Shown here one piece after another: positions 1 to 7,475 of a DNA stretch of 10,021 nucleotides. Source of the stretch: JBFLVQ01 sp040758525. GTDB lineage: Bacteria; Acidobacteriota; Blastocatellia; Chloracidobacteriales; JADJPF01. The position numbers and the translations under genes were made by a program. The notes under the pieces are model-generated. The model was not told the origin of the DNA. It did not search any database and saw only the letters and a program-made list of their open reading frames with translations. Where the stretch lies: assembly GCA_040758525.1 (NCBI GenBank), contig JBFLVQ010000337.1, positions 1 through 10,021 of the forward strand, read 5' to 3'. How positions within the stretch are numbered: the first letter of the stretch is position 1; each line of letters opens with the position of its first letter.

Positions 1-1
1 G

Positions 2-175
2 ATGAAAATTGTACAGTAGCGCATTGATAAAACTCTGGCCAGCATGCTGACGAATATCCTTTGAGAAATTCAGACTCTTACGGACCTTACGGGCATTGCG
101 AGTCCGATCGGTAAGATTGAATCGCTCTTGCTGTGCGCTCGAAAGTTGATTGTTAACTATCAAGGATTTTGCCAT
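2..175 (-). CDS. Partial hypothetical protein, N-terminal part, runs off the left edge
   Basis: An open frame on the minus strand starts at ATG 175-173 (MAKSLIVNNQLSSAQQ...) and is still open at the window edge after 58 codons. The visible part is hydrophilic and rich in Arg, Lys, Gln and Asn, with no signal peptide or membrane segment. I do not recognise the family. The frame is open further upstream to an in-frame ATG at 256-254 (MVTILVCTYQ...), with a stop just beyond, so the protein could be 27 residues longer at its N-terminus. Neither start has a clear Shine-Dalgarno sequence. The upstream ATG lies inside a palindrome of the repeat at 233-317, which favours the shorter form. Because the frame is cut by the edge, coding status cannot be judged well. 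Confidence 0.35.
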   Translation of the reverse strand, partial: MAKSLIVNNQLSSAQQERFNLTDRTRNARKVRKSLNFSKDIRQHAGQSFINALLYNFH

Positions 176-232
176 TGTTGGTCTAGCACTCAACGTGAAA
201 GCTCTTCTCTTTTGTTGCTCGCTTGCCTGATA

Positions 233-317
233 GGTGCACACTAGTATGGTGACCATTGTTTGGCCTACTCATGCTTTTCCCAGGCCAAAATTTATTATTA
301 CCTCACTAGTGTGCGCC
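233..317. repeat. Nested inverted repeats, possible cruciform or structured RNA
   Basis: The outer arms are GGTGCACACTAGT (233-245) and ACTAGTGTGCGCC (305-317). They pair over 13 positions with one non-Watson-Crick position, which is a G-U wobble in a plus-strand transcript but an A/C mismatch in a minus-strand one. Inside them sit a second perfect pair, TTTGGCCT (259-266) and AGGCCAAA (282-289), and the 11-bp palindrome ATGGTGACCAT (246-256). Two stems nested in 85 bp form a compact foldable unit. Function is unknown: candidates are a small RNA, a recombination or attachment site, or the remnant of a small palindromic mobile element. Confidence 0.55.
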
Positions 318-572
318 AACACTGCCTAGTTAATTCAATGACTAGGGATGCTCCCCGTCCATCTTCCATATGGATAGTTGTGCGTCACGGCTCTCTACTA
401 CGCTTGCCTTACTAGCGTGTGGCTATTCTCTTTTTCTCAGGATGTAATGAGGGATAGAGAGGGCTAAGTCATTAAGTGGAGTCTACGATCTTGACAGGTA
501 AGTCAACAATCAGGCCAAGCTGTACAGAGACCTCCATTGTAAGCTAGCAGCTCATCTCTGTTAGGTGAGAGA
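318..572. other. Non-coding stretch with further small repeats
   Basis: No gene is supported here. A 6-bp inverted repeat, CCTAGT (325-330) and ACTAGG (341-346), has a 10-nt loop. ACTAGCGTGTGGC (411-423) resembles the right arm of the preceding repeat (ACTAGTGTGCGCC) at 10 of 13 positions. The 9-mer CGCTTGCCT occurs at 220-228 and again at 401-409, in each case shortly before an ACTAG-containing element. This suggests a degenerate partial repetition of the structured element. A TTGACA hexamer at 491-496 has no convincing -10 partner. Confidence 0.35.
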
Positions 573-677
573 TTGGGGAAGTCTGCGACCAAACAAGTGG
601 ATGTTTTGGCGATGTCCATTGATAAACTGGATAGATCGCTACAAGCCAATATGTAGGCCCTCTCTAATCAGATCGCT
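573..677 (+). other. In-frame upstream extension of the 678-968 gene, interrupted by an amber codon
   Basis: The frame of the gene at 678 is open upstream back to a TAA at 540-542, except for one TAG at 654-656. Read through, it contains MSIDKLDRSLQANM (612-653), then the stop, then ALSNQIAM leading into the downstream protein. This is the same type of hydrophilic helix as the protein after it. A CAG (Gln) to TAG change would explain the stop. A TTG at 573 is preceded by AGGTGA (563-568), the best ribosome-binding candidate in this stretch, so the original gene may have begun there or at ATG 612. Suppression or a sequencing error are alternatives. Confidence 0.45.
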
Positions 678-968
678 ATGTTGCAAGATAGTCTATTGAA
701 GGTGTCTCGTCAGCAAGATTCTATGGATAGAGCAATGAATGCTTTCATTGTGAGAGCTGAGTCTTTCTTTAGCCAATTCCCTGCTATTAACGCTCAAGCT
801 GACTCTTTTGCTAAAGCTTTGGAAGTCATCTCTCAGTTTGCTCAAACTAATCAGTTGAATGCTCAGATACTTGCTACTCTCAAGAAGCTTAATAATAAAA
901 TTGCTACCAGTGAAACTAGAGGTAAGCCTATGGTGAAAAGAGTAGCCAACAAAGTTAAACGCAAATAG
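678..968 (+). CDS. Small coiled-coil-like basic hypothetical protein, possibly truncated
   Basis: A 96-residue protein that I do not recognise. Residues 1-75 are predicted by eye to be mostly helical, with regularly spaced Leu, Ile, Met and Phe among Gln, Asn, Ser and Lys, as in a coiled coil or helical bundle. There is no signal peptide or membrane span. The C-terminus is strongly basic (KPMVKRVANKVKRK), suggesting contact with nucleic acid or an acidic partner. The ATG at 678 has no Shine-Dalgarno sequence. The same frame continues upstream behind a single amber codon, so this may be the downstream part of a nonsense-mutated gene of about 130 codons. It stands alone on the plus strand, convergent with the permease gene that ends at 1263. 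Function unknown. Confidence 0.42.
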   Translation: MLQDSLLKVSRQQDSMDRAMNAFIVRAESFFSQFPAINAQADSFAKALEVISQFAQTNQLNAQILATLKKLNNKIATSETRGKPMVKRVANKVKRK

Positions 969-1262
969 CCTATTTGTTCACTGGCACCTCTTATAGCTAA
1001 CATTGATGCAGTCCGCCACTTCGTAAGCATCAAGACTTCATCCTCAATTTCATTGATACCTAACTGAACTTGCACTCTAAATCTTCATCCTGTTTCCTCA
1101 CACCCCACTACCTCTTTTCTGACTCTCCTTTAATAGATTCCTGCTCCTGCTCTCTCCCGCCAAAGGAGAGATTGCTCAGGTGATTGCAAGCCGTGCAGAG
1201 ATTATTTTGAGGTGAATGAGTTAGTTGTGAAATCTCTCTGAGCGGAAATGCTTCCTATAGAT
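969..1262. other. Convergent intergenic region, no gene seen
   Basis: This is the 294-bp gap between the plus-strand small gene and the end of permease 1, so both transcripts run into it. I see no supported gene. A minus-strand frame across 863-1075 mainly mirrors the small gene in antisense, and its apparent membrane segment arises from that overlap. The only structure noted is the hairpin at 1151-1171. Confidence 0.4.
1151..1171 (-). terminator. Possible terminator hairpin downstream of ADOP permease 1
   Basis: TCTCTCC (1151-1157) and GGAGAGA (1165-1171) form a perfect 7-bp stem with a 7-nt loop, about 90 bp beyond the stop codon of permease 1. No run of T follows the stem in either direction, so this is not a classical intrinsic terminator. 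It may be only an RNA-stabilising hairpin or a chance repeat. Confidence 0.25.
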
Positions 1263-3923
1263 CTATTCGTGCCGTAGCGCAATCACTGGATCTATCTGCG
1301 TTGCGCGCCATGCCGGAATGAAACAAGCCAGTAGTGCCACTATCAGCAATAAGAAAGTAATGACCAGGAAAGTCATCGGATCGGTTGTACTTACACCGTA
1401 GAGCACTTTTACCATCAATCGGTTCACACACAATGCAGTGATCAGCCCGAATATCACGCCACTTAACACCATTTTCATTCCATGGTTTAAAACAAGCCGC
1501 AGAACATCCTTGCGTTGCGCGCCCAGCGCGAGGCGAATGCCAAGTTCGTGTGTCCGTTGGCCTACTAGATATGAAATAACACCATAAAGGCCGACGCTCG
1601 CAAGTAGCAGTGCTATCAAGGCAAAAACATCAAGCAGAATCATCAAAAAGCGCCGCGCAGCCAACGTGCCAGCAATAATCTCATTCATTGTCTGAGGTCT
1701 AAAGATGGTGTTGTTGCTGTTATGGCGTTGCACGACCTGTCGGATCGAATCAAAGAGTGTCAGTGATGCTCCCTCAGAACGCACCACCACATCCACGCCA
1801 GCAACTAAACGCGCCATTGTGTTGTCTGATAACTGCCTGAACGGTTCATAAATTTGTGCTCGCAAACCATGCTTGTCGTCTGAATCGAGTCCCCATTGCT
1901 TTACATGTCCTACCACCCCCACAATCTGTACTTGCTCTTCTTCTCCATCTATATTTAAGCGCTTGCCGATGGGGTCTTCGGATGCGAAGTATTTATGTGC
2001 AAATACTTCGTCAATCACTACGACAGGCATAGATCGTTCATTATCTTGATCGGTAAAAAAACGGCCTTGCTTAAGAGGGATGCCCATGGTCGTTAGATAG
2101 TCTGGTTCGACAGTATACAATAGCGCCACGTTCATCTCGTTTTGACTTGAAGGTTTAGGTTGGCCATCGAGCCAGAAGAATATATCATCATCATTCTGCA
2201 ATGGAGTTGCACCCCACGAGAATGAAACTGCCTGGATACCCGGTATTGAGTTGATCTGACCATTGAGTTCGCGCAGACTACCACGAATCGCTTCTGGACT
2301 AGTCGTCTTCATTGACGGCGAGAGGCTTAATCCAAATGTTAAAACATTATTCGGGCGAAAACCTGGATCAATGTTCCAAAGCGCATTGAGGCTGCGAATC
2401 ATCAGACCCGCGCCAATCAACAAGACGAGTGCTAGCGCCATTTCAACCGCAATCAAGATACCTAGTGCGCGCCCTTGCACAGTGCTCGCTTCACGCCTGC
2501 CTTCCTTGAGTGTTTCTGACAAACGCCAATGCGAGGTCTTGAGTGCAGGCGCCAGGCCCGCGAGAATTCCTGTGAGGAGTGAAATAGCAAAGGTGAAGAG
2601 TAACACGCGTGCGTCTAACCCAACCTCTTCTGCGCGTGGCAGTGCAATGGGTAAGAGGCTGAGCGCGGCCTGCATACCCCAACCTGCAACAACCAACCCT
2701 AACCCACCACCCACCAAAGCAAGCAGAATGCTTTCAGAGAGCAATTGTTGGAGCAAGCGCCATTGGCCTGCGCCTAAGGCAGCACGAATGGCGAATTCAC
2801 GTGCCCTGCTGGTCGAACGTGCAAACAGGAGATTACTGACATTCATACATGCAATCAACAGCACAAACCCGACCGCACCAAGCAATATTAACAAGATTGG
2901 ACGGATATTACTGACTATTCTCTCCTTAAGAGGAACAATCTTGGCGCCGATACCCTTGTTAGTATCAGGATAAGCAGCAGCAAGAGCCAACGACACTCTG
3001 TCCAGATCAGACTGCGCCTGCTCGATTGTAATACCAGGCTTGAGTCGGCCAATACCGTGGATCCCCAAACCGGCGCTACGATTGCGAAGTGCGGGATTAT
3101 TCCACTGACCAATAGGCAGATAGACATCGACCTCGCGAAAGAATTTAAAGCTTGCAGGGATAATGCCAACTATTGTGTAACTTCTATCGTTTAGTGTTAT
3201 GCTTTTCTCTAACACGTCTAATTCAGAACTAAATTTGCTATGCCACAAGCTCGCGCTGATAAGAGCTACAGGATTGGCGCCACTCTCATCCTCGTTCGGT
3301 GCGAAGGTCCGCCCCAGCATAGGCTCGACAGCAAGTACAGAGAAGAAATCTGAAGAGATTAACTGCGCACTGACACGCTCGGCTTCACCTATGCCGGTCA
3401 TACTGACGCTGAATCCACGCGAAATCGCCATTGCCGAGAATGTTTGGTTCTCTTTCTGCCAGTCACGAAAATTCAGGTATGGGATCGAACCAGTTTCGAA
3501 ATTTGGCTTGCTTGCATGAAGCGTGACAAGCTGATCGGGCTGTGGATAGGGTAGCGGATTAAGTAGCACGCCATTGACGACAGAAAAGAGTGCTGCATTG
3601 GCACCAATGCCTAACGCCAATGTGATAATAGCAACAAAAGTGAAGCCGGGGTTCTTTACAAGCATTCGTACACCATAGCGTAGGTCCTGCCATAAATCCT
3701 CAATCAAGCGGGTTCCACGCACATCGCGGCACTCTTCTTTGATCTGTTCGACCCCACCAAACATGAGCAATGCCGTACGTCGTGCCTCCTCTGGGCTCAT
3801 CCCTTGCGCTATGTTACGTTCCACTTCACGCTCCAGATGAAACCGCACTTCCTCATCCAATTCACACTCCATCTTGGTCTTGTACCTTAGTGCCCGTAAC
3901 CAGCGTGCTAATCTCTGAAACAT
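1263..3923 (-). CDS. ADOP-family FtsX/MacB-like permease 1
   Basis: An 886-residue inner-membrane protein of the acidobacterial duplicated orphan permease family. It resembles two MacB/FtsX permease halves fused in one chain and has no ATPase of its own; substrates of the family are not established. Residues 1-85 form the cytoplasmic prefix domain (ELDEEVRFHLEREVE, MSPEEARR, FGGVEQIKEECRD). A first membrane helix lies at about 94-120 (TLALGIGANAALFSV), then a periplasmic MacB-type domain at about 125-335. Helices at about 341-365, 392-415 and 436-460 make the first FtsX domain (FAIRAALGAG). The second half repeats this: helix about 484-510, periplasmic domain about 515-750, helices about 758-786, 815-835 and 850-872, with the ELGIRLALGAQRKDVLRLV signature. 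The start ATG has GGAGG (3930-3934) six bases upstream. Full length, no stop or frameshift. A PadR remnant ends 15 bp upstream, so it was probably once the second gene of a PadR-ADOP pair. Confidence 0.93.
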   Translation of the reverse strand: MFQRLARWLRALRYKTKMECELDEEVRFHLEREVERNIAQGMSPEEARRTALLMFGGVEQIKEECRDVRGTRLIEDLWQDLRYGVRMLVKNPGFTFVAIITLALGIGANAALFSVVNGVLLNPLPYPQPDQLVTLHASKPNFETGSIPYLNFRDWQKENQTFSAMAISRGFSVSMTGIGEAERVSAQLISSDFFSVLAVEPMLGRTFAPNEDESGANPVALISASLWHSKFSSELDVLEKSITLNDRSYTIVGIIPASFKFFREVDVYLPIGQWNNPALRNRSAGLGIHGIGRLKPGITIEQAQSDLDRVSLALAAAYPDTNKGIGAKIVPLKERIVSNIRPILLILLGAVGFVLLIACMNVSNLLFARSTSRAREFAIRAALGAGQWRLLQQLLSESILLALVGGGLGLVVAGWGMQAALSLLPIALPRAEEVGLDARVLLFTFAISLLTGILAGLAPALKTSHWRLSETLKEGRREASTVQGRALGILIAVEMALALVLLIGAGLMIRSLNALWNIDPGFRPNNVLTFGLSLSPSMKTTSPEAIRGSLRELNGQINSIPGIQAVSFSWGATPLQNDDDIFFWLDGQPKPSSQNEMNVALLYTVEPDYLTTMGIPLKQGRFFTDQDNERSMPVVVIDEVFAHKYFASEDPIGKRLNIDGEEEQVQIVGVVGHVKQWGLDSDDKHGLRAQIYEPFRQLSDNTMARLVAGVDVVVRSEGASLTLFDSIRQVVQRHNSNNTIFRPQTMNEIIAGTLAARRFLMILLDVFALIALLLASVGLYGVISYLVGQRTHELGIRLALGAQRKDVLRLVLNHGMKMVLSGVIFGLITALCVNRLMVKVLYGVSTTDPMTFLVITFLLLIVALLACFIPAWRATQIDPVIALRHE

Positions 3924-3938
3924 TATCTGCCTCCATTC

Positions 3939-4080
3939 TTACGACGCCTGAAGGATCTGTGCCACTGCCTAGGTGAACCGCCCCAGGCTTCGGTCTCAGC
4001 CACTATCCGCTTCCTTCCAACCGTAGTCAATTTGTAGAACTTCGCCCGTCAGTTATTCTCCGACACTCCCCATTCGCAGG
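3939..4080 (-). pseudogene. C-terminal remnant of a PadR-family regulator
   Basis: Read on the minus strand from 4078, the sequence gives EWGVSENN, a TGA (4051-4049), then RAKFYKLTTVGRKR and VAETEAW. This matches the intact PadR at 7520-7852 (EWGSSENNRQAKYYKLTRTGRKQLAEETDNW) position for position, with one Arg codon changed to TGA. After the Trp (3985-3983) the frame shifts by one base. It continues as RFT, a TAG (3971-3969), then AVAQILQAS and a TAA at 3941-3939, matching the intact TAITRILQTT end. The first ~64 residues, including the DNA-binding wing and recognition helix, are gone, replaced near 4080 by unrelated sequence. Two nonsense codons and a frameshift make it non-functional. Its TAA lies 15 bp before the ADOP1 start, the normal spacing of a PadR-permease pair. 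Confidence 0.85.
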
Positions 4081-4083
4081 ATA

Positions 4084-4218
4084 TTAAACACGATGACGCG
4101 GGTTTGGAACACCAAGTTTCCAGGCCCCGACAATATCGTGGGTAGCATTGATATTGACACTGGGATTACCATTGACTAGAACCATAGTGTTAAAGAAAAA
4201 TAATTTGATAGTAGCCAT
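4084..4218 (-). pseudogene. C-terminal remnant of an amidohydrolase-family enzyme
   Basis: A 44-codon open frame from ATG 4218-4216 to TAA 4086-4084. Residues 13-38 (VLVNGNPSVNINATHDIVG, then AWKLGVP) match the C-terminal signature of amidohydrolases of the imidazolonepropionase/prolidase-like type, where the sheet-forming tail reads roughly LVLVDGNPL..I..T..IV.VWK.G. The metal-binding and catalytic parts of such enzymes (normally 400 or more residues) are absent. The first 12 residues (MATIKLFFFNTM) do not fit the family, so the apparent ATG start is probably accidental. It abuts the preceding ORF (TAA, TT, ATG) and is followed within a few bases by the PadR remnant. This is recognition by eye of a short motif and needs confirmation. 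Confidence 0.6.
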
Positions 4219-4220
4219 AA

Positions 4221-4400
4221 TTAAGCCGCCCTTAGTTCCAAATTAAGCTCATCACAAAAACCGTAAATGGCAAGCACTTGTTCTGGAGCATTGGCAAAGT
4301 TGAACAGCGCCACTTCAACTTTACTAGGATTTATCGGCATAAGCTGCGAAGAGGTCTGCGCCTCATCGTTGTACGGTGTTACACTCTTCAGTTTCGACAT
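4221..4400 (-). CDS. Small hypothetical ORF between gene remnants
   Basis: A 59-codon frame starting at ATG 4400-4398 (MSKLKSVTPYNDEAQTSS...) and ending in CDELNLELRAA before TAA 4223-4221. An in-frame ATG at 4412 and a TTG at 4418 give slightly longer forms, and the frame is open back to a TAG near 4460. The peptide is acidic, with a single Cys near the end and no signal peptide. Its composition looks protein-like rather than random. No start has a recognisable Shine-Dalgarno sequence. It lies on the same strand between the serine-hydrolase and amidohydrolase remnants, so it may be the tail of a third decayed gene. I do not recognise the family. Confidence 0.32.
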   Translation of the reverse strand: MSKLKSVTPYNDEAQTSSQLMPINPSKVEVALFNFANAPEQVLAIYGFCDELNLELRAA

Positions 4401-4466
4401 CGGTGTCAGCATTAGCAAATTGTTAGGTGTGGGATGGCAAGGGCAAGCAGTAAGACCCTAAAGTCG

Positions 4467-4670
4467 CTATCCCGGATTCTTAGTGATGGTCTCCTACACT
4501 TTCTGCACCACTGGTCGCACCACCGGATAGTGATAGTTTGATAACACGACAATGGTATAACCAAGCTCCGCGTACATATCAAATTCAGCACTGATGCCAT
4601 TCGTCCCACCATCATGAAAGATGATGCGCACTCCGTTCACAATCTCATTAGCAAATCCATAAGCATACTT
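4467..4670 (-). pseudogene. C-terminal remnant of a beta-lactamase-type serine hydrolase
   Basis: Read on the minus strand from 4670, the sequence gives KYAYGFANEIVNGVRIIFHD, then GGTNGISAEFDMYAELGYT, then IVVLSNYHYPVVRPVVQKV, a TAG (4496-4494), then ETITKNPG and a TAG at 4469-4467. This is the C-terminal block of the serine hydrolase/beta-lactamase (class C, PBP-like) family. The H-D/G-G-G-x-x-G-I motif corresponds to the active-site HxG/KTG-type strand, and VVLSN is the usual following strand. The nucleophile motif SxxK and the YxN motif lie in the N-terminal part, which is absent. Immediately upstream the frame reads TAG TAG TAG, and ADOP2 ends 67 bp away. The fragment therefore has no start, an internal nonsense codon and cannot be active. 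Confidence 0.78.
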
Positions 4671-4737
4671 AATCTACTACTATCAGGGTTTCGCTCGACA
4701 AGTAAAATATGATGAAATTTCGTTGAACAATTTGTCT

Positions 4738-7407
4738 TCAATCCGTGCGTAAAGCGATCATTGGATCGATTGCTGTCACGCGACTGGCAGGTATAAGACA
4801 GGAGATTGCTGCTACAGTGATAAGTAGCATAGAAACGGTGATGAAAGTGACTGGATCGGTGGGCTCAATGCCAAATAACAGAGTGGACATTAATCGGGTC
4901 ACGGCGAGAGCACCAGCAATTCCAAGAGAGAGACCCATTAAAATCAATTTCATCCCTTGTCCGAGGACCATCCTAAGAACTTCCCATCGCGTTGCTCCAA
5001 GAGCCATACGAATCCCTATTTCATGCGTTCGCTGACATACAGATAACGCCATAACACCAGCAATTCCAGTAGCCATAATTGTTAGAGCAAGACCAGAAAA
5101 TAGACCCAGCAGAATAGTAGTGAGTCGAGGCGCATCAAGCGAATTCTCTCTGACCTGTTCAAGTGTCTGGACCTCAGCAACAGGCTGTTCAGGATCGATA
5201 GAATATACTGCTTCTCGCACTTGCTGGGCTATACTCATTGGCTCAGTCAAGGTACGCACAAGAATACTTGTTGCAACGGGATTTTGCGCAAACGGTAGAT
5301 AGAGCTCATCAATAGGCTCTTTATCCAGGCCATACTGCCTTACATCTCCAACCACTCCGATTATTGTTGTCCAGGTTTGACCATCATCGAGTGAAATCTT
5401 CTTACCTATAGGATCCTCGCCATCCCAACGATGCCGTGCCATGGATCTGTTTATCATCGCTACTTTAGGCGCTCGTTCATTATCCATATCAGTAAATATT
5501 CGCCCACCTAATAAAGGCACATGCAGAGTCTCAAAGTAGTCTGGACTTACTACTCGGAAATCCGCTAGCAATTGCATCTCTCCCTTTGTAGTGGGCCTGC
5601 CCTCTATCTGAAACTGACGGCTTAGATGCCCAATGTTTCTGTCCTCCGGTCCAGATGATCTCAGCGGAAATGTAAAGGCAACAGCCGCGGAGGAAATTCC
5701 CGGTTGTGAGTTGATCTTTCCTAGTAGAGTATTGAAAAAAGTCCGGACCTGATCACCATTTGTATATTTGGACCAGTTCAAATTGATCTGCATGGTGAGA
5801 ACTTTTTCAGGATTGAAACCAGGATCCACTTGCTGTAGTTTTATCACACTTCGCAACATCAGTCCTGAAACTATCAGAAGTATGAAAGAGATCGCCACCT
5901 GAGAAATAAGTAGCAGACCTCTGAACCGATGCCTTCCCACACCGATTGTAGAACGGCCTAACCCTTCTTTGAAGGGAGTGATCAGATTCTGTTTTGAGGA
6001 GAACGCAGGCATAACACCAAATGCTAATCCGGTAATTATTGAGATTGCCAGAGTGAAGATCAGCACCGAACTATCGATACTGATCTCGCTTGCGCGTGTC
6101 GTAAATCTGGCTGCAAAAGCTATTAGCAGTTTGAGTCCTGCGATTGCAAAAAATAGCCCTAGAACTCCACCTGCGATCGATAGTAATGTACTTTCGGTTA
6201 ATAACTGTCTTATTAATCTGTTCTGGCTCGCTCCCAGAGCGGCGCGAACGGCTATTTCTCGCTCACGCTGGAAAAGACGGGCAAGGGCAAGGTTGGCCAC
6301 ATTTGCACAGGCAATAATAAGCACAAGGCCGGCTGTTGCGAGCAGTATTAGCAGTGTTGGACGGGCGCGATGAGTGAGTTCTTCTCGCAAAGTAGAGAGT
6401 GTCGCGCCATAGCCGCTATCACTGGGATACGAGTCAGGATACTCTTGTAGCAATTGACCGGCTATCTTCATCAGATCGCTTCTTGCCTGTTCTATTGTAA
6501 TCCCTGGCTTTAGTCTGCCGAAAACATTTATCATTCTATCCTGTCGATTCTGGATCATCATCTCTGAAGAGCGAAATGGACAGGCAGAAACTGTCATGTA
6601 CAGATCATTTTCATCCGGATATTGAGGTATTTGAGGTAACACTCCAACCACCGTGTGTGCCCGGTCGTTCATTTTAAAAGATTTGCCAATAATATTTAGA
6701 TCACCACCATGACTGCGCTGCCAGTATCCATAGCTGAGAACCAGCACCGGTTCCGAGCCAGGCTGGTCTTCCCCTGGCAGAAATGTTCTACCAAGCAATG
6801 GCTTTACTCCGAGAAAATCGAAAAATTCAGCCGAGACAACTCCTGTCTGGACCCGTTCTGGCTCACCCTTGCTGAGCAGAATAAATTGCATGGAGTGATA
6901 TTCCACCATACTCCCCAAGCATTGATTACGTTCTTTATAGTCATTGAATTCTTTCACGGAAAAAGGCGCGTTATGAATGTTGACCTTAGTGGCCTGCTGG
7001 CTAAGAACAACCAATTGTTCATCTTTTGCGTAAGGTAGCGGCCGCAACAACACACCATAGATCACGCTGAAGATTGCGGTATTGGCTCCGATACCAAGGG
7101 CAAGAGTCAGAATTGCAACTAGTGTGAATCCAAGATTCTTGACGAGAATCCTAGTACCAAATCGGATATCCTGCCACAATGTATCTATCAGCGTGAATGC
7201 TCGTAGATCGCGACATTCTTCCTTGACCTGCTCCATTCCACCAAAACGGCGGTATGCGGCATCACGAGCCTCTTTCGGATTCATGCCATTTTCTAAGCCC
7301 TTCTTAATCTCCATATCAATATGGAACCTGAGCTCTTTATCAAGCTCTTGCTCAACCTTTTGTTTCTGAAACAGAGAACGTAAACTTTGAATTACTCTTC
7401 TGAACAT
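4738..7407 (-). CDS. ADOP-family FtsX/MacB-like permease 2
   Basis: An 889-residue inner-membrane permease of the same family as the protein at 1263-3923, related along its whole length but clearly diverged. The prefix domain covers 1-85 (ELDKELRFHIDMEIK, MNPKEARDAAYRRFGGMEQ, KEECRDLRAFTLIDTLWQD). The first helix is at about 92-122 (TLALGIGANTAIFSV), the first periplasmic domain at about 125-345, and helices of the first FtsX domain at about 350-375, 402-430 and 446-468 (EIAVRAALGAS, NRLIRQLLTES). Then come a helix at about 497-520, a second periplasmic domain at about 525-755 (DPIGKKISLDD, IIGVVGDVRQYGLD), and helices at about 762-790, 817-838 and 852-874 around HEIGIRMALGATRWEVLRMV. The start has AGAGG (plus strand 7415-7419) seven bases upstream. 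It lies 112 bp downstream of the PadR gene on the same strand and is the likely regulated partner. No defects seen. Confidence 0.93.
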   Translation of the reverse strand: MFRRVIQSLRSLFQKQKVEQELDKELRFHIDMEIKKGLENGMNPKEARDAAYRRFGGMEQVKEECRDLRAFTLIDTLWQDIRFGTRILVKNLGFTLVAILTLALGIGANTAIFSVIYGVLLRPLPYAKDEQLVVLSQQATKVNIHNAPFSVKEFNDYKERNQCLGSMVEYHSMQFILLSKGEPERVQTGVVSAEFFDFLGVKPLLGRTFLPGEDQPGSEPVLVLSYGYWQRSHGGDLNIIGKSFKMNDRAHTVVGVLPQIPQYPDENDLYMTVSACPFRSSEMMIQNRQDRMINVFGRLKPGITIEQARSDLMKIAGQLLQEYPDSYPSDSGYGATLSTLREELTHRARPTLLILLATAGLVLIIACANVANLALARLFQREREIAVRAALGASQNRLIRQLLTESTLLSIAGGVLGLFFAIAGLKLLIAFAARFTTRASEISIDSSVLIFTLAISIITGLAFGVMPAFSSKQNLITPFKEGLGRSTIGVGRHRFRGLLLISQVAISFILLIVSGLMLRSVIKLQQVDPGFNPEKVLTMQINLNWSKYTNGDQVRTFFNTLLGKINSQPGISSAAVAFTFPLRSSGPEDRNIGHLSRQFQIEGRPTTKGEMQLLADFRVVSPDYFETLHVPLLGGRIFTDMDNERAPKVAMINRSMARHRWDGEDPIGKKISLDDGQTWTTIIGVVGDVRQYGLDKEPIDELYLPFAQNPVATSILVRTLTEPMSIAQQVREAVYSIDPEQPVAEVQTLEQVRENSLDAPRLTTILLGLFSGLALTIMATGIAGVMALSVCQRTHEIGIRMALGATRWEVLRMVLGQGMKLILMGLSLGIAGALAVTRLMSTLLFGIEPTDPVTFITVSMLLITVAAISCLIPASRVTAIDPMIALRTD

Positions 7408-7475
7408 AGAGAAACCTCTGACTAGGGAAGCACAAGAAAAGTTCGTAAGTGCTGAAGTATATATATTGATAGTTG

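Noticed and set aside
863..1075. 70-codon minus-strand frame with an apparent membrane helix
   Set aside because: Much of it is antisense to the plus-strand gene at 678-968, and the hydrophobic segment arises from that overlap. No ribosome-binding site or family resemblance.
2263..2973. 236-codon plus-strand frame
   Set aside because: Lies entirely antisense inside ADOP permease 1; its composition (Ser/Pro/Arg-rich) is typical of a shadow frame.
4412..4615. 67-codon minus-strand frame
   Set aside because: Out of frame with the serine-hydrolase remnant, which gives a clear family match in the neighbouring frame.
5969..6373. 134-codon plus-strand frame
   Set aside because: Antisense shadow of ADOP permease 2 with no motif or start signal of its own.
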